Positions 1-7,441 of a stretch of 13,328 nucleotides of DNA are shown piece after piece. Source of the stretch: Ignavibacteriota bacterium (GTDB lineage: Bacteria; Bacteroidota; Ignavibacteria; Tepidaquicellales; Tepidaquicellaceae). Below the pieces are notes generated by a model. The model was not told where the DNA came from and ran no database searches. It saw nothing but the letters and a program-made list of their open reading frames with translations. A program made the position numbers and the translations under genes. The DNA lies in contig PMIW01000120.1 of the NCBI GenBank assembly GCA_003158365.1, forward strand, positions 19,253 through 32,580, given 5' to 3'. Positions within the stretch are counted from its first letter, which is position 1, and every line of letters begins with the position of its first letter.

Positions 1-105
1 AAAGATGCAATTGAAAAAGCAAACGAAGAGAAGGTTCTGATATTAGGGACAAATTTATCGGCGTTTCAAATCAGCGGAAAGTTCTTTGAGTACGGTATAA
101 TATGA
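1..105 (+). CDS. C-terminal end of a DRTGG-domain-like protein (partial)
   Basis: Only the last 34 codons are inside the window, ending in TGA at 103-105. The visible tail contains VLILGTNLSAFQISGKFFEY, which resembles the C-terminus of small DRTGG-domain proteins, where a 'TT..(T/S)xFExSGxLYExG' ending is usual. The function of this family is not established; it is suspected to bind a nucleotide or other small ligand. The stop codon overlaps the ATG of the next gene in an ATGA arrangement, so the two are translationally coupled. The DRTGG, PHP, GHKL-ATPase, NuoE order is one I recall from operons of bifurcating [FeFe]-hydrogenases. The identification rests on a short tail plus gene order, so it is moderately sure. 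The start lies upstream of the window. Confidence 0.6.
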   Translation, partial: KDAIEKANEEKVLILGTNLSAFQISGKFFEYGII

Positions 106-827
106 AATCCGGAAGGTTTATAAAAGCTGATGTTCATTTACATACATGTTTATCTCCCTGTGCGGATATAACGCAATCGCCAAAGAGAATTATGGAAAAA
201 ATTAATGATAATAATTTTGATTTAATTTTTATAACAGACCATAATTCGATTGCAAATACAAATGCCGCAATGGAAGCCGGGAAAATTTACGGGAATATAA
301 AGGTTTATCCGGGAATGGAAATAACGACGAGGGAAGAAATTCATATTTTATCTCTCTTTGAAAAATCAGAAAATGCAGACAGTATGAAGGAATACATTAA
401 TAATTATTTACCTGATGTATATTTCGAAAAGGAAAGGCAGGAACAGATAATTGCAAATGAAAATGATGAAGTAGAGGGGTTTTACGGAAAATCGCTTTTC
501 AGTGCGGTCGATTTAGGCCTCGATGAGATAATAAATCTGATTCATACGAATAATGGAATAGCAATAGCGGCACATATTGACAGGCAGAGTTTTTCGATTT
601 TAAGTCAGCTGGGATTTATTCCGGATAAGTGCAAACTCGATGCTTTGGAGATTTCACCCAATATGAGTTTGATACAAGCTAAAGAAATTTATAAAGATTA
701 TTATATGAAATATAAATTTGTTAAGGGTTCAGATTCGCATTCATTACACACGATTGGTTGTGCATATACGGAGTTTACAGGTGAAGATAATACATTTAAA
801 AGTTTTTATTCTTTTTTGAATGAATGA
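102..827 (+). CDS. PHP-domain metal-dependent phosphoesterase-like protein
   Basis: This 241-residue cytoplasmic protein has the metal-ligand motifs of the PHP superfamily: H12 and H14 (HLH), D46-H47 (ITDHNS), E73 (GMEIT), H81, H158 (AAHIDR), and D211 and H213 (GSDSH). An intact metal centre, and therefore hydrolytic activity on a phosphoester, is plausible. The substrate is unknown. Residues 87-150 form a linker between the two halves of the motif set. The ATG at 102 overlaps the preceding stop (ATGA), which supports this start. The 3' end overlaps the next gene by 8 bases. There is no signal peptide. Its place directly upstream of the redox genes suggests a regulatory or maintenance role for the hydrogenase, but nothing in the sequence shows what it acts on. 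Confidence 0.85.
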   Translation: MKSGRFIKADVHLHTCLSPCADITQSPKRIMEKINDNNFDLIFITDHNSIANTNAAMEAGKIYGNIKVYPGMEITTREEIHILSLFEKSENADSMKEYINNYLPDVYFEKERQEQIIANENDEVEGFYGKSLFSAVDLGLDEIINLIHTNNGIAIAAHIDRQSFSILSQLGFIPDKCKLDALEISPNMSLIQAKEIYKDYYMKYKFVKGSDSHSLHTIGCAYTEFTGEDNTFKSFYSFLNE

Positions 828-1359
828 TATTTCCTTACATATATTAGATGTTTCCGAAAACAGTATTCAGGCGGGTGCGAAGAATCTCGAGATTTTTATA
901 GTGGAGGATACAAAAAAAGACATACTAACGCTGGAGATATTTGATGACGGAAAAGGGATGGATGAAGAAATTCTGAAAAAGGTGGAGTCGCCTTTTGAAA
1001 CGAGCAGGACGACAAGAAAGGTTGGGTTGGGGATTCCGTTTTTAAAAGAAGCTGCGGAGAGCTGCGGGGGAACCATGGTAATAAGTTCTGCAAAAGGAAA
1101 AGGGACAAAAGTTAAAGCAACATTTAAATACAGTCATATTGACAGAAAACCTCTCGGAGATATTGCGGAGACTCTGGTTGCACTGATTTTACGCGCTGAA
1201 AAGACAGAGATATTGTACCTGCATAAAAAAAACGGAAAGGAATTTATTTTCCGGACGAGAGAATTAAAGAGGCAACTGGGAGTACAAAATTTAAAGAAAG
1301 TAAATTTACTTAATAGTTTAAAAGAAATCATAAAACATAAAATTTCAGAAATACAATAG
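820..1359 (+). CDS. GHKL-type ATP-binding protein (HATPase_c, anti-sigma/kinase-like)
   Basis: The 179-residue protein carries a HATPase_c fold. The N-box includes E13-N14 (SENSIQAGA), the G1 box is D42-D43-G44-K45-G46, and the G2 box is G69-L70-G71 within VGLGIPFLKEA. A glycine-rich G3-like stretch lies near residues 83-97. There is no histidine-phosphotransfer domain or sensor domain, so it is not a classical sensor kinase. It resembles stand-alone ATPases such as anti-sigma factors of the RsbW type. About 70 C-terminal residues beyond the ATPase core are lysine-rich and unassigned. Its start lies inside the end of the PHP gene (8-base overlap), and the nuoE-like gene follows after 8 bases, so it is firmly embedded in the operon. 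The partner or target protein is not evident. Confidence 0.85.
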   Translation: MNDISLHILDVSENSIQAGAKNLEIFIVEDTKKDILTLEIFDDGKGMDEEILKKVESPFETSRTTRKVGLGIPFLKEAAESCGGTMVISSAKGKGTKVKATFKYSHIDRKPLGDIAETLVALILRAEKTEILYLHKKNGKEFIFRTRELKRQLGVQNLKKVNLLNSLKEIIKHKISEIQ

Positions 1360-1367
1360 GAGAAAAA

Positions 1368-1823
1368 ATGGTATCCCAGATTGTAGATAATTTTATTAAG
1401 CAACACCCGAAGGACCAGAGTTCGCTTATCGGTGTAATGCTGGATGTTCAGAATCATTTTTATTATTTACCGAAAGAATCCTTATTCCAGATATCGAAGG
1501 AACTGAAAGTACCGATAAGCACGGTTTATAACCTTGCAACATTTTACAAGGCTTTCAGTTTAAAGCCGAAAGGTAAACATCCGATTGCGGTTTGCACGGG
1601 AACTGCATGCCACGTTCAGGGTGCGACGAAACTGCTGGAAAAATTCGAACGCGAACTGAATATTAAAAACGGCGGGGAAACAACACCTGATAAACTGTTT
1701 AATCTTGAGAGTGTAAGATGCCTTGGTTGCTGCGGGTTAGCACCCGTAGTGACAATAGGAAAAGATTTACACGGAAAACTTCCGCCGAATAAAATACCAA
1801 AACTTTTAAAACAGTATAAGTAA
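1368..1823 (+). CDS. NuoE/HndA-like [2Fe-2S] subunit of the NAD(P)-linked hydrogenase
   Basis: This 151-residue thioredoxin-like ferredoxin matches the 24-kDa (NuoE/HydC) family. The N-terminal helical part (residues 1-60, including VPISTVYNLATFYKAF) is typical. The [2Fe-2S] ligands are C76 and C81 (CTGTAC) and C118 and C122 (CLGCC). In this family the subunit docks on the FMN-bearing NuoF-like protein and carries one electron to or from it. The start is fixed by a strong AGGAG at 1358-1362, five bases before the ATG and overlapping the preceding stop codon. The next gene follows after 12 bases. Length and cysteine spacing are normal. Complex I is unlikely as the parent complex, because no membrane Nuo subunits follow and [NiFe]-hydrogenase subunits do. 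Confidence 0.93.
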   Translation: MVSQIVDNFIKQHPKDQSSLIGVMLDVQNHFYYLPKESLFQISKELKVPISTVYNLATFYKAFSLKPKGKHPIAVCTGTACHVQGATKLLEKFERELNIKNGGETTPDKLFNLESVRCLGCCGLAPVVTIGKDLHGKLPPNKIPKLLKQYK

Positions 1824-1835
1824 GGAGTAAAGACC

Positions 1836-2222
1836 ATGGCAAAAATAACAATAGCTGACCTTGAGAAAATCCGCGAAGAATCGCGAAGGACGCTGGTTTT
1901 GCGGGAAGGTGCAGGAAGAGCGAAAATCACAGTACATATGGGCACCTGCGGTATTGCGGCCGGAGCAAGGGATATTATGTCTGCAGTATTGAAGGAAGTA
2001 GAGGAAAGAGAATTATCGGATATAATAGTGACAAATTCGGGATGTGCAGGATTGTGCAGCAAGGAACCGATGATAACGGTTGAACTTGTCAATTTTCCGG
2101 CTCCCGTAAAATATATTGAAATGACTCCGGGGAAAATCAAACAGATTTTTGATTCACATATTATGAAAGAACAGATTGTAAAGGAATATGCGCTTGCAAT
2201 AGGAAGTGAGATGACACACTAA
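1836..2222 (+). CDS. HndB-like (2Fe-2S) ferredoxin-domain subunit
   Basis: This 128-residue protein resembles the small thioredoxin-like subunit (HndB family) found between NuoE and NuoF homologues in NADP- or NAD-reducing hydrogenases. An N-terminal helix (ADLEKIREESRR) is followed by MGTCGIAAGAR and NSGCAGLCSKEP. Only three cysteines are present (C38, C70, C74). I recall the same three-cysteine pattern in relatives, so cluster binding may need an unusual fourth ligand, or the domain may be structural. The start is fixed by AGGAG at 1823-1827, eight bases before the ATG. The 37-base gap to the next gene is A/T-rich. Its role is inferred from position: an accessory of the NADH-oxidising module. 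Confidence 0.85.
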   Translation: MAKITIADLEKIREESRRTLVLREGAGRAKITVHMGTCGIAAGARDIMSAVLKEVEERELSDIIVTNSGCAGLCSKEPMITVELVNFPAPVKYIEMTPGKIKQIFDSHIMKEQIVKEYALAIGSEMTH

Positions 2223-2259
2223 AATAAAAGAGTTTAATTAAAAAATAAATTTTCAAAAA

Positions 2260-4086
2260 ATGGCTTATAGGACATATTTGATGGTTTGCGCAGGTACCGG
2301 CTGTGTAGCTAACCAATCAATGAAAATTAAGGAAGCTTTTGAAAAAGAATTGGAAAAAAGAAAACTGCAGAACGAAGTATCTGTAGTAACAACAGGGTGC
2401 AACGGGTTTTGCGGAGTTGGTCCGATAATGGTTGTTCAGCCTGACGGAATATTTTACCAGTTGTTGAAGGTAAGCGATATACCATTATTGGTAGAAGAAC
2501 ACCTGATAAAGGGAAGACCGGTAAAAAAGTTTATGTATATACCCGGCGAAAAAGAACCCCCTATTCCGAAAATGCGTGATATAGATTTCTTTAAAAAGCA
2601 GATGCTCATCGCTTTAAGAAACCGGGGATTGATTGATCCTGAAAAAATTGAAGAGTACATTGCACGGGGAGGTTATTCTGCACTGGCAAAAGCATTGACA
2701 GAAATGACACCTGACGGAGTTTTGGATGAAATAAAAAAATCAGGTTTGCGAGGGAGAGGAGGAGGAGGTTTTCCGACCGGAGTTAAATGGGAAACTATGA
2801 GGAAAGTTCCGGGAGATAAAAGATATGTTATTTGCAATGCAGACGAAGGAGACCCCGGTGCATTTATGGACAGGAGCATAATTGAATCAGACCCTCATGC
2901 AGTAATAGAGGGAATGCTGATAGGTGCTTATGCTATGGGCTCTTCAGACGGTTATGTTTATATAAGGAATGAATACCCGATAGCACTTGAGAGATTAAAA
3001 AAAGCTACAGGGCAGGCGAGGGAATTCGGGTTGCTGGGAGAAAATATTTTCGGAACGGATTTTAAATTCGATATAAAAATAACAAGGGGCGCAGGTGCGT
3101 TTGTTTGCGGAGAATCTACTGCATTGATGGCATCTATCGAAGGAAGACCGGGTGAACCAAGAGCAAAATATATTCATACTGTTGAAAAAGGATTATATGA
3201 TTCACCGACATGCCTTAATAATGTTGAAACGTGGGCAAATGTTCCTCAGATTATTTTGAAAGGTGCAAAATGGTTTACAAGCATCGGAACGGGAGATGTT
3301 ACTCACGACCCCTGGGGCGGAAGCAAGGGGACTAAAGTGTTTTCACTGACGGGAAAGGTTGTAAATACAGGGCTGGTAGAAGTTCCGATGGGTATTACAC
3401 TAAAAGAAATTATTTTTGATATCGGCGGAGGAATAAAAGACGGTAAGAGAATAAAAACAGTACAGACAGGCGGACCATCCGGCGGATTTATTCCCGAAAG
3501 TATGCTTGACCTTCCTGTTGATTATGATGAGCTGACTAAAGTAGGCTCTATGATGGGTTCGGGAGGAATGATTGTTGCTGATGAAGATAATTGTGTAGTA
3601 GATATGGCAAAATACTTTCTGACTTTTACACAGGAAGAATCCTGCGGAAAATGCACACCTTGCAGAGAGGGTACAAAAAGGATGCTGGATATACTTGAGA
3701 ATATTACTGTAGGTAAAGGAACAGAAGAAGATCTGGAATTGCTGGAAGAATTATCTAATATGGTTGTCGAATCTTCTTTATGTGCACTCGGAGGTTCGGC
3801 ACCGAACCCTGTTTTAACTTCTTTAAAATATTTCCGTGATGAATACCTTGTACACGTTCGGGATAAAAAATGTCCTGCACACGCGTGCAGGCAATTGAAT
3901 GTATATACAATAGAGGAAGAAAAATGTGCAACAGTCGGGCACGGGTGCGATATGTGTAAGAAATCCTGTCCTGATTATGCAATTATGGGTGAACCAAAAA
4001 AAGCTCATTACATTGACCAGATGAAGTGTCACAAATGCGGCGCATGTTTTGATGTTTGCAATTTTAAAGCAATTAAAATTGAATAA
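2260..4086 (+). CDS. NuoF/HndC-like FMN- and NAD(P)H-binding iron-sulfur subunit
   Basis: This 608-residue protein has the full layout of the HydB/HndC family. First is an N-terminal thioredoxin-like [2Fe-2S] domain (C10, C15, C47, C51). Next is the NuoF core with the FMN/NAD(H) glycine-rich loop (GLRGRGGGGFPTG, 162-174), NADEGDPGAFMDR (193-205) and GAGAFVCGESTAL (277-289). A [4Fe-4S] site follows at C462, C465, C468 and C508, then a C-terminal ferredoxin-like region. There the second site is canonical (C590, C593, C596, C600). The first is stretched: C556, then six residues, then C563, C566, C570. H532, C538 and C543 precede it. The family moves hydride electrons between NAD(P)H and FMN and is the proposed bifurcation site in Bfu-type enzymes. 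No Shine-Dalgarno sequence is seen; the leader is A/T-rich. Confidence 0.95.
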   Translation: MAYRTYLMVCAGTGCVANQSMKIKEAFEKELEKRKLQNEVSVVTTGCNGFCGVGPIMVVQPDGIFYQLLKVSDIPLLVEEHLIKGRPVKKFMYIPGEKEPPIPKMRDIDFFKKQMLIALRNRGLIDPEKIEEYIARGGYSALAKALTEMTPDGVLDEIKKSGLRGRGGGGFPTGVKWETMRKVPGDKRYVICNADEGDPGAFMDRSIIESDPHAVIEGMLIGAYAMGSSDGYVYIRNEYPIALERLKKATGQAREFGLLGENIFGTDFKFDIKITRGAGAFVCGESTALMASIEGRPGEPRAKYIHTVEKGLYDSPTCLNNVETWANVPQIILKGAKWFTSIGTGDVTHDPWGGSKGTKVFSLTGKVVNTGLVEVPMGITLKEIIFDIGGGIKDGKRIKTVQTGGPSGGFIPESMLDLPVDYDELTKVGSMMGSGGMIVADEDNCVVDMAKYFLTFTQEESCGKCTPCREGTKRMLDILENITVGKGTEEDLELLEELSNMVVESSLCALGGSAPNPVLTSLKYFRDEYLVHVRDKKCPAHACRQLNVYTIEEEKCATVGHGCDMCKKSCPDYAIMGEPKKAHYIDQMKCHKCGACFDVCNFKAIKIE

Positions 4087-4095
4087 ATTTTTAAT

Positions 4096-4107
4096 CCGCA
4101 AATGCGG
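4096..4107 (+). other. Small GC hairpin upstream of the NuoG/HdrA-like gene
   Basis: CCGC and GCGG pair around an AAAT loop in the 35-base gap between the nuoF-like gene and the next gene, just before the ribosome site AAAGGAG (4108-4114). It stands out in an otherwise A/T-rich spacer. No T-run follows, so it is not a terminator. It could be an RNA-processing or stabilising element that tunes the ratio of subunits. It is short and may be chance. Confidence 0.3.
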
Positions 4108-4121
4108 AAAGGAGAATAATA

Positions 4122-5888
4122 ATGGTTACCGTAAACATTGACGGTAAAAATGTCGAAGTTTTAGAAGAAACTTCAATACTTAAAGCGGCGGAATCAGCCG
4201 GAATATGGATTCCGACATTATGTTATTCCGAATTGTTCGAACCCTATGGTGTATGCAGGCTTTGCACGGTTGAAGTAATACGCGGGAAGCGCAGCCGTTT
4301 GGTTACCTCTTGCAATTATCCGGTAAGGGAAGGACTTACAGTACTTACAAATTCGGATAAGGTGAAGTGGATTCGAAAGCTGATTATGGAACTGACTTAT
4401 TCACGCTGGCCGAATGTACCCGTTGTCAAAGATATGGCAGCAGCTCTTGGCGTATCAGAGCCGAGGTTTAAAAGCCTTGAGCAGGATTTAGCTCCCGATG
4501 CCTGCATACTTTGCGGAAACTGTGTGAACATATGCCGGGATGTAGTAAAAGCAAGTGTTCTTTCATTTGAAGGTATCGGGATTGGCAGGAAGGTTGTACT
4601 TCCGTACAATGAGCAATCTGAAACCTGCATAGTTTGCGGAGCGTGTGCACAGGTCTGCCCGACGGGACATATAAAAATAAAATCTCTTGAAAAAGAAAGA
4701 GGAGCATTACAGGACTGGTATTTAGGTCCGAAGACTGCTATCAATATTCCCACTCTTCAGGCTGTACCGAGGGTTCCGATTATAGATGAAAAATCCTGCA
4801 TCAAAATGCAGACCGGCGGATGCGGTGTATGTTCAACATATTGTGAACCCGAAGCAATTAATTATGAGGCGAAAGATGAGGAAATAGAGATTGAAGTCGG
4901 GCAAATTTTAATCACAACAGGCTACCAGACGATTGATTTAAAGCAAATGTCTCAATACGGATACGGCAGACTTGATGATGTTTATTCATCGCTTGAATTT
5001 GAACATATGCTGAATTCAACGGGACCAACCGGAGGAACAATTCTGTGCAAGGATGGCAGCGAGCCGAGAGCAGTAGGTATTGTACATTGTATCGGTTCTA
5101 GAGATGAGAACTTCCACAAATATTGTTCGCGTGTATGCTGTATGTATGCACTGAAATTTGCGCATCTTGTAAAAGACAGAACACCTGCGGAGGTATATCA
5201 GTTTTATATTGATATGAGGGCATTTGGAAAAGGCTATGAAGAATTTTACAAGAGACTGCTTGATGAAGGTGTGAATATGATAAGGGGAAAAGTAGCTGAG
5301 ATTTCCGAGGGCTATTTGAACAATGGTGATAAGCCCTATTTAAATATAAAATGCGAAGATACGCTGATTGGAAAATTCAGGGAGATTCCTGTCGATATGG
5401 TTATTCTTTGTCCCGCAATCGAACCGCAATTCGATGCAAGCAACATCAAAAAAATATTTTCAATCAGTCAAAGTCCTGATAAATTCTTCCTGGAGCGGCA
5501 CCCTAAACTCGACCCTGTATCTACAATGACAGACGGTGTATTCATTGCAGGGTGTGCGCAGGGACCGAAAGACATTCCCGATTCGGTTGCGCAGGCATCG
5601 GCAGCTGCAGCGAGAATACTTTCGCTAATTTCTCTTGGTGAAGTTGCAGTTGACCCGATAAAAGCGGAAGTAATGGATGAATATTGCAGCGGCTGCAGAA
5701 TGTGCAACAGTCTTTGTCCTTACAGTGCAATTTCGTTTCAAGAAGAAAAGAAAATATCTTACATCAATGATATGCTTTGTAAAGGATGCGGAACTTGCGT
5801 TTCGGCATGTCCCGCGTCGGCTATTATCGGCAAAGGATTTACGGATAAACAGATTTTAGCGGAGCTTGAAGGGATATTATCGGTGTAG
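4122..5888 (+). CDS. NuoG-type [2Fe-2S] / HdrA-like hybrid iron-sulfur subunit
   Basis: This 588-residue protein combines domains of two redox families. Residues 1-80 are a plant-type [2Fe-2S] ferredoxin as in NuoG/HydA (C34, C45, C48, C64). Two [4Fe-4S] sites follow (C128/131/134/138 and C169/172/175/179), then an HdrA-style expanded site (C226, C234, C237, C241). Residues 245-505 match the second half of HdrA, with GPTGG, CIGSRDE, YCSRVCCMYA, DMRAFGKGYEEFY and GPKDIPDSVAQASAAAA. Two more [4Fe-4S] sites end the protein (C522/525/528/532, C553/556/559/563). The H-cluster domain of [FeFe]-hydrogenase is absent. So is the GxGxxG Rossmann segment that begins the HdrA FAD domain. It probably wires the NAD/FMN module to MvhD and the hydrogenase, and may hold the ferredoxin-reducing branch. 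A good AAAGGAG lies seven bases upstream of the ATG. Confidence 0.9.
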   Translation: MVTVNIDGKNVEVLEETSILKAAESAGIWIPTLCYSELFEPYGVCRLCTVEVIRGKRSRLVTSCNYPVREGLTVLTNSDKVKWIRKLIMELTYSRWPNVPVVKDMAAALGVSEPRFKSLEQDLAPDACILCGNCVNICRDVVKASVLSFEGIGIGRKVVLPYNEQSETCIVCGACAQVCPTGHIKIKSLEKERGALQDWYLGPKTAINIPTLQAVPRVPIIDEKSCIKMQTGGCGVCSTYCEPEAINYEAKDEEIEIEVGQILITTGYQTIDLKQMSQYGYGRLDDVYSSLEFEHMLNSTGPTGGTILCKDGSEPRAVGIVHCIGSRDENFHKYCSRVCCMYALKFAHLVKDRTPAEVYQFYIDMRAFGKGYEEFYKRLLDEGVNMIRGKVAEISEGYLNNGDKPYLNIKCEDTLIGKFREIPVDMVILCPAIEPQFDASNIKKIFSISQSPDKFFLERHPKLDPVSTMTDGVFIAGCAQGPKDIPDSVAQASAAAARILSLISLGEVAVDPIKAEVMDEYCSGCRMCNSLCPYSAISFQEEKKISYINDMLCKGCGTCVSACPASAIIGKGFTDKQILAELEGILSV

Positions 5889-5890
5889 TG

Positions 5891-5914
5891 AGTTATTAAG
5901 CGAACTTCATAACT
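5891..5914 (+). repeat. Short inverted repeat in the gap before mvhD
   Basis: AGTTAT (5891-5896) and ATAACT (5909-5914) are perfect complements separated by 12 bases, just after the stop codon of the hybrid subunit gene. The arms are A/T-rich and no clean T-run follows directly, so strong termination is unlikely. It may be a weak RNA hairpin or chance. The rest of the 66-base gap is A/T-rich with no ribosome binding site before the mvhD ATG. Confidence 0.25.
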
Positions 5915-5954
5915 AGGAAATAATAAAAATTAATAATACAAAATATTATATTTT

Positions 5955-6380
5955 ATGGAACAAGAAGAGAAAGAATTTAACCCGAAGATTGTAGCATTTT
6001 TATGTAACTGGTGTACTTATACCGGTGCTGACCTTGCAGGTGTATCAAGATTGAAATCTTCCCCGTGTGTCAGAATAATACGTGTAATGTGCAGCGGAAG
6101 GGTTGACCCGTCGTTTGTAATAAAGGCATTCAAGCAGGGAGCAGACGGTGTATTTATCGGAGGCTGTCACATTGGTGACTGCCATTATTCAGAAGGGAAT
6201 TACAAGACATTGCGCCGGGTTGAATTTATGAAAATATTTCTGGAGGAATTCGGTATTGACCCGCGCAGGTTAAGACTCGAGTGGATATCAGCTTCTGAAG
6301 GCGATAAATATGCGGCGACTACTTTGGACTTTGAAAAACAGATAAGGGAGCTGGGACCAATACAGTTAGTTGAAGTATAA
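5955..6380 (+). CDS. mvhD: MvhD-like [2Fe-2S] electron-transfer subunit
   Basis: This 141-residue protein is a clear homologue of MvhD, the delta subunit of F420-non-reducing hydrogenase. Conserved cysteines lie in FLCNWCTYTGADLAG (C17, C20), RVMCSGRVDP (C46) and GGCHIGDCHY (C71, C76). In methanogens MvhD carries one [2Fe-2S] cluster and links the hydrogenase dimer MvhAG to HdrA. Here its neighbour is an HdrA-like hybrid, so the same contact is expected without HdrB or HdrC. Length is normal for the stand-alone form. The ATG follows an A/T-rich leader without a Shine-Dalgarno sequence. It is in line with the genes on both sides, 66 bases after the hybrid subunit gene and 32 bases before the small subunit gene. 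Confidence 0.94.
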   Translation: MEQEEKEFNPKIVAFLCNWCTYTGADLAGVSRLKSSPCVRIIRVMCSGRVDPSFVIKAFKQGADGVFIGGCHIGDCHYSEGNYKTLRRVEFMKIFLEEFGIDPRRLRLEWISASEGDKYAATTLDFEKQIRELGPIQLVEV

Positions 6381-6412
6381 ATCAGAATTTAAAATAAAAA
6401 TAATTTTTTATA

Positions 6413-7402
6413 ATGAAACCAAAATTAGCTTTATACTGGGCATCTTCCTGCGGTGGCTGTGAAATAGCAGTGGTAGATACTGAACTGAAAATTCTTGATA
6501 TTGCAGGTTTCTTTGATATTGTATTCTGGCCGTGCTTAATGGACTTTAAATATAAGGATGTTGAAGCAATGGAAGATGGTGAAATCACATTATGCCTTTT
6601 CAACGGAGCAATAAGGACATCGGAAAATGAATATATGGCAAAACTCCTGAGAGCAAAATCGAAAGTACTCGTTGCTTTCGGTTCTTGTGCATCTGAAGGA
6701 TGTATACCTGCACTGGCGAATTTTTATGATAAGCAATCAATACTCGATTTCGTTTATAAAGACAGCCAGTCTCTGGAGGAAAATTCGAGAGGTGTATATC
6801 CCGAAACTAAGACTCACATGCCTGAAGGTGAAATTGATATACCCGAATTCTGGAATACTGTCAAGACACTTGACCAGGTTGTTGATGTGGATTATTATGT
6901 GCCGGGTTGTCCGCCGCAGTCATTCCAGATTGTAAAAGTTGTCGAAGCGGTAATCGATATTCTGAAGAACGGAAAACCTCTTCCGCCGACAGGAACTGTA
7001 CTTGGAGCAGGAGATAAAACCTGCTGTGATGAATGTCCCCGTGAAAGAAAAGAAAAAAAGATAAAGAAGTTTTACAGGCCGCAGGAAATTATTCCCGATC
7101 CGAATGAATGCCTGCTTGACCAGGGATTAATGTGCATGGGGCCTGCAACCAGAAGCGGATGCGATGCACTTTGCGTGAAAGCAAATATAGGGTGCAGGGG
7201 ATGTTACGGTCCGCCTGTTAATGTAATGGACCAGGGGACGAAAATGGTTTCTGCATTAAGTTCCGTAATTGATTCAACAGACCAGAAAGAAGTAAGGGAA
7301 ATAATCAAAACAATTGCTGATCCGCTTGGTACTTTTTACAGGTTTTCGATGGGTGCATCACTGATGAGAAGAGTTCAACCAAAAAAAGTTGAAAAGGAAT
7401 AA
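6413..7402 (+). CDS. mvhG: [NiFe]-hydrogenase small subunit, MvhG-like (group 3c type)
   Basis: This 329-residue iron-sulfur subunit has no Tat signal, consistent with a cytoplasmic group 3 enzyme. The proximal [4Fe-4S] ligands are C13 and C16 (SSCGGCE), C92 (GSCASEGC) and C166 (VPGCPPQ). A cysteine-rich C-terminal part (C204, C205, C208, C233, C241, C250, C254, C261, C264) can bind two further clusters, including GLMCMGPATRSGC and GCRGCYGPP, as in MvhG and FrhG relatives. The subunit relays electrons from the NiFe site in the large subunit to MvhD. No Shine-Dalgarno sequence is seen before the ATG; the leader is nearly all A and T. The large subunit gene follows after 39 bases. Confidence 0.95.
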   Translation: MKPKLALYWASSCGGCEIAVVDTELKILDIAGFFDIVFWPCLMDFKYKDVEAMEDGEITLCLFNGAIRTSENEYMAKLLRAKSKVLVAFGSCASEGCIPALANFYDKQSILDFVYKDSQSLEENSRGVYPETKTHMPEGEIDIPEFWNTVKTLDQVVDVDYYVPGCPPQSFQIVKVVEAVIDILKNGKPLPPTGTVLGAGDKTCCDECPRERKEKKIKKFYRPQEIIPDPNECLLDQGLMCMGPATRSGCDALCVKANIGCRGCYGPPVNVMDQGTKMVSALSSVIDSTDQKEVREIIKTIADPLGTFYRFSMGASLMRRVQPKKVEKE

Positions 7403-7441
7403 AAATATTTTTTAAAAAGATAAATTCATAATAATAATAAA

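Noticed and set aside
867..1457. Minus-strand open frames over the ATPase and nuoE-like genes
   Set aside because: They lie opposite genes with strong motifs, have no recognisable domain or start signal, and read as low-complexity shadows.
1368..4086. NuoE/NuoF as part of respiratory complex I
   Set aside because: No membrane Nuo subunits are present, the HndB-like gene lies between them, and NuoF has the extra N- and C-terminal cluster domains of the hydrogenase type.
3755..4101. Minus-strand cysteine-rich open frames opposite the NuoF C-terminus
   Set aside because: The cysteines and histidines come from the complement of the ferredoxin codons; there is no independent start signal and no family resemblance.
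4122..5888. [FeFe]-hydrogenase catalytic subunit (HydA/HndD), as expected after NuoE/NuoF
   Set aside because: The [2Fe-2S] head fits, but none of the H-cluster motifs (TSCCP, MPC, EVMACPGGC) occur. The C-terminal half is HdrA-like instead.
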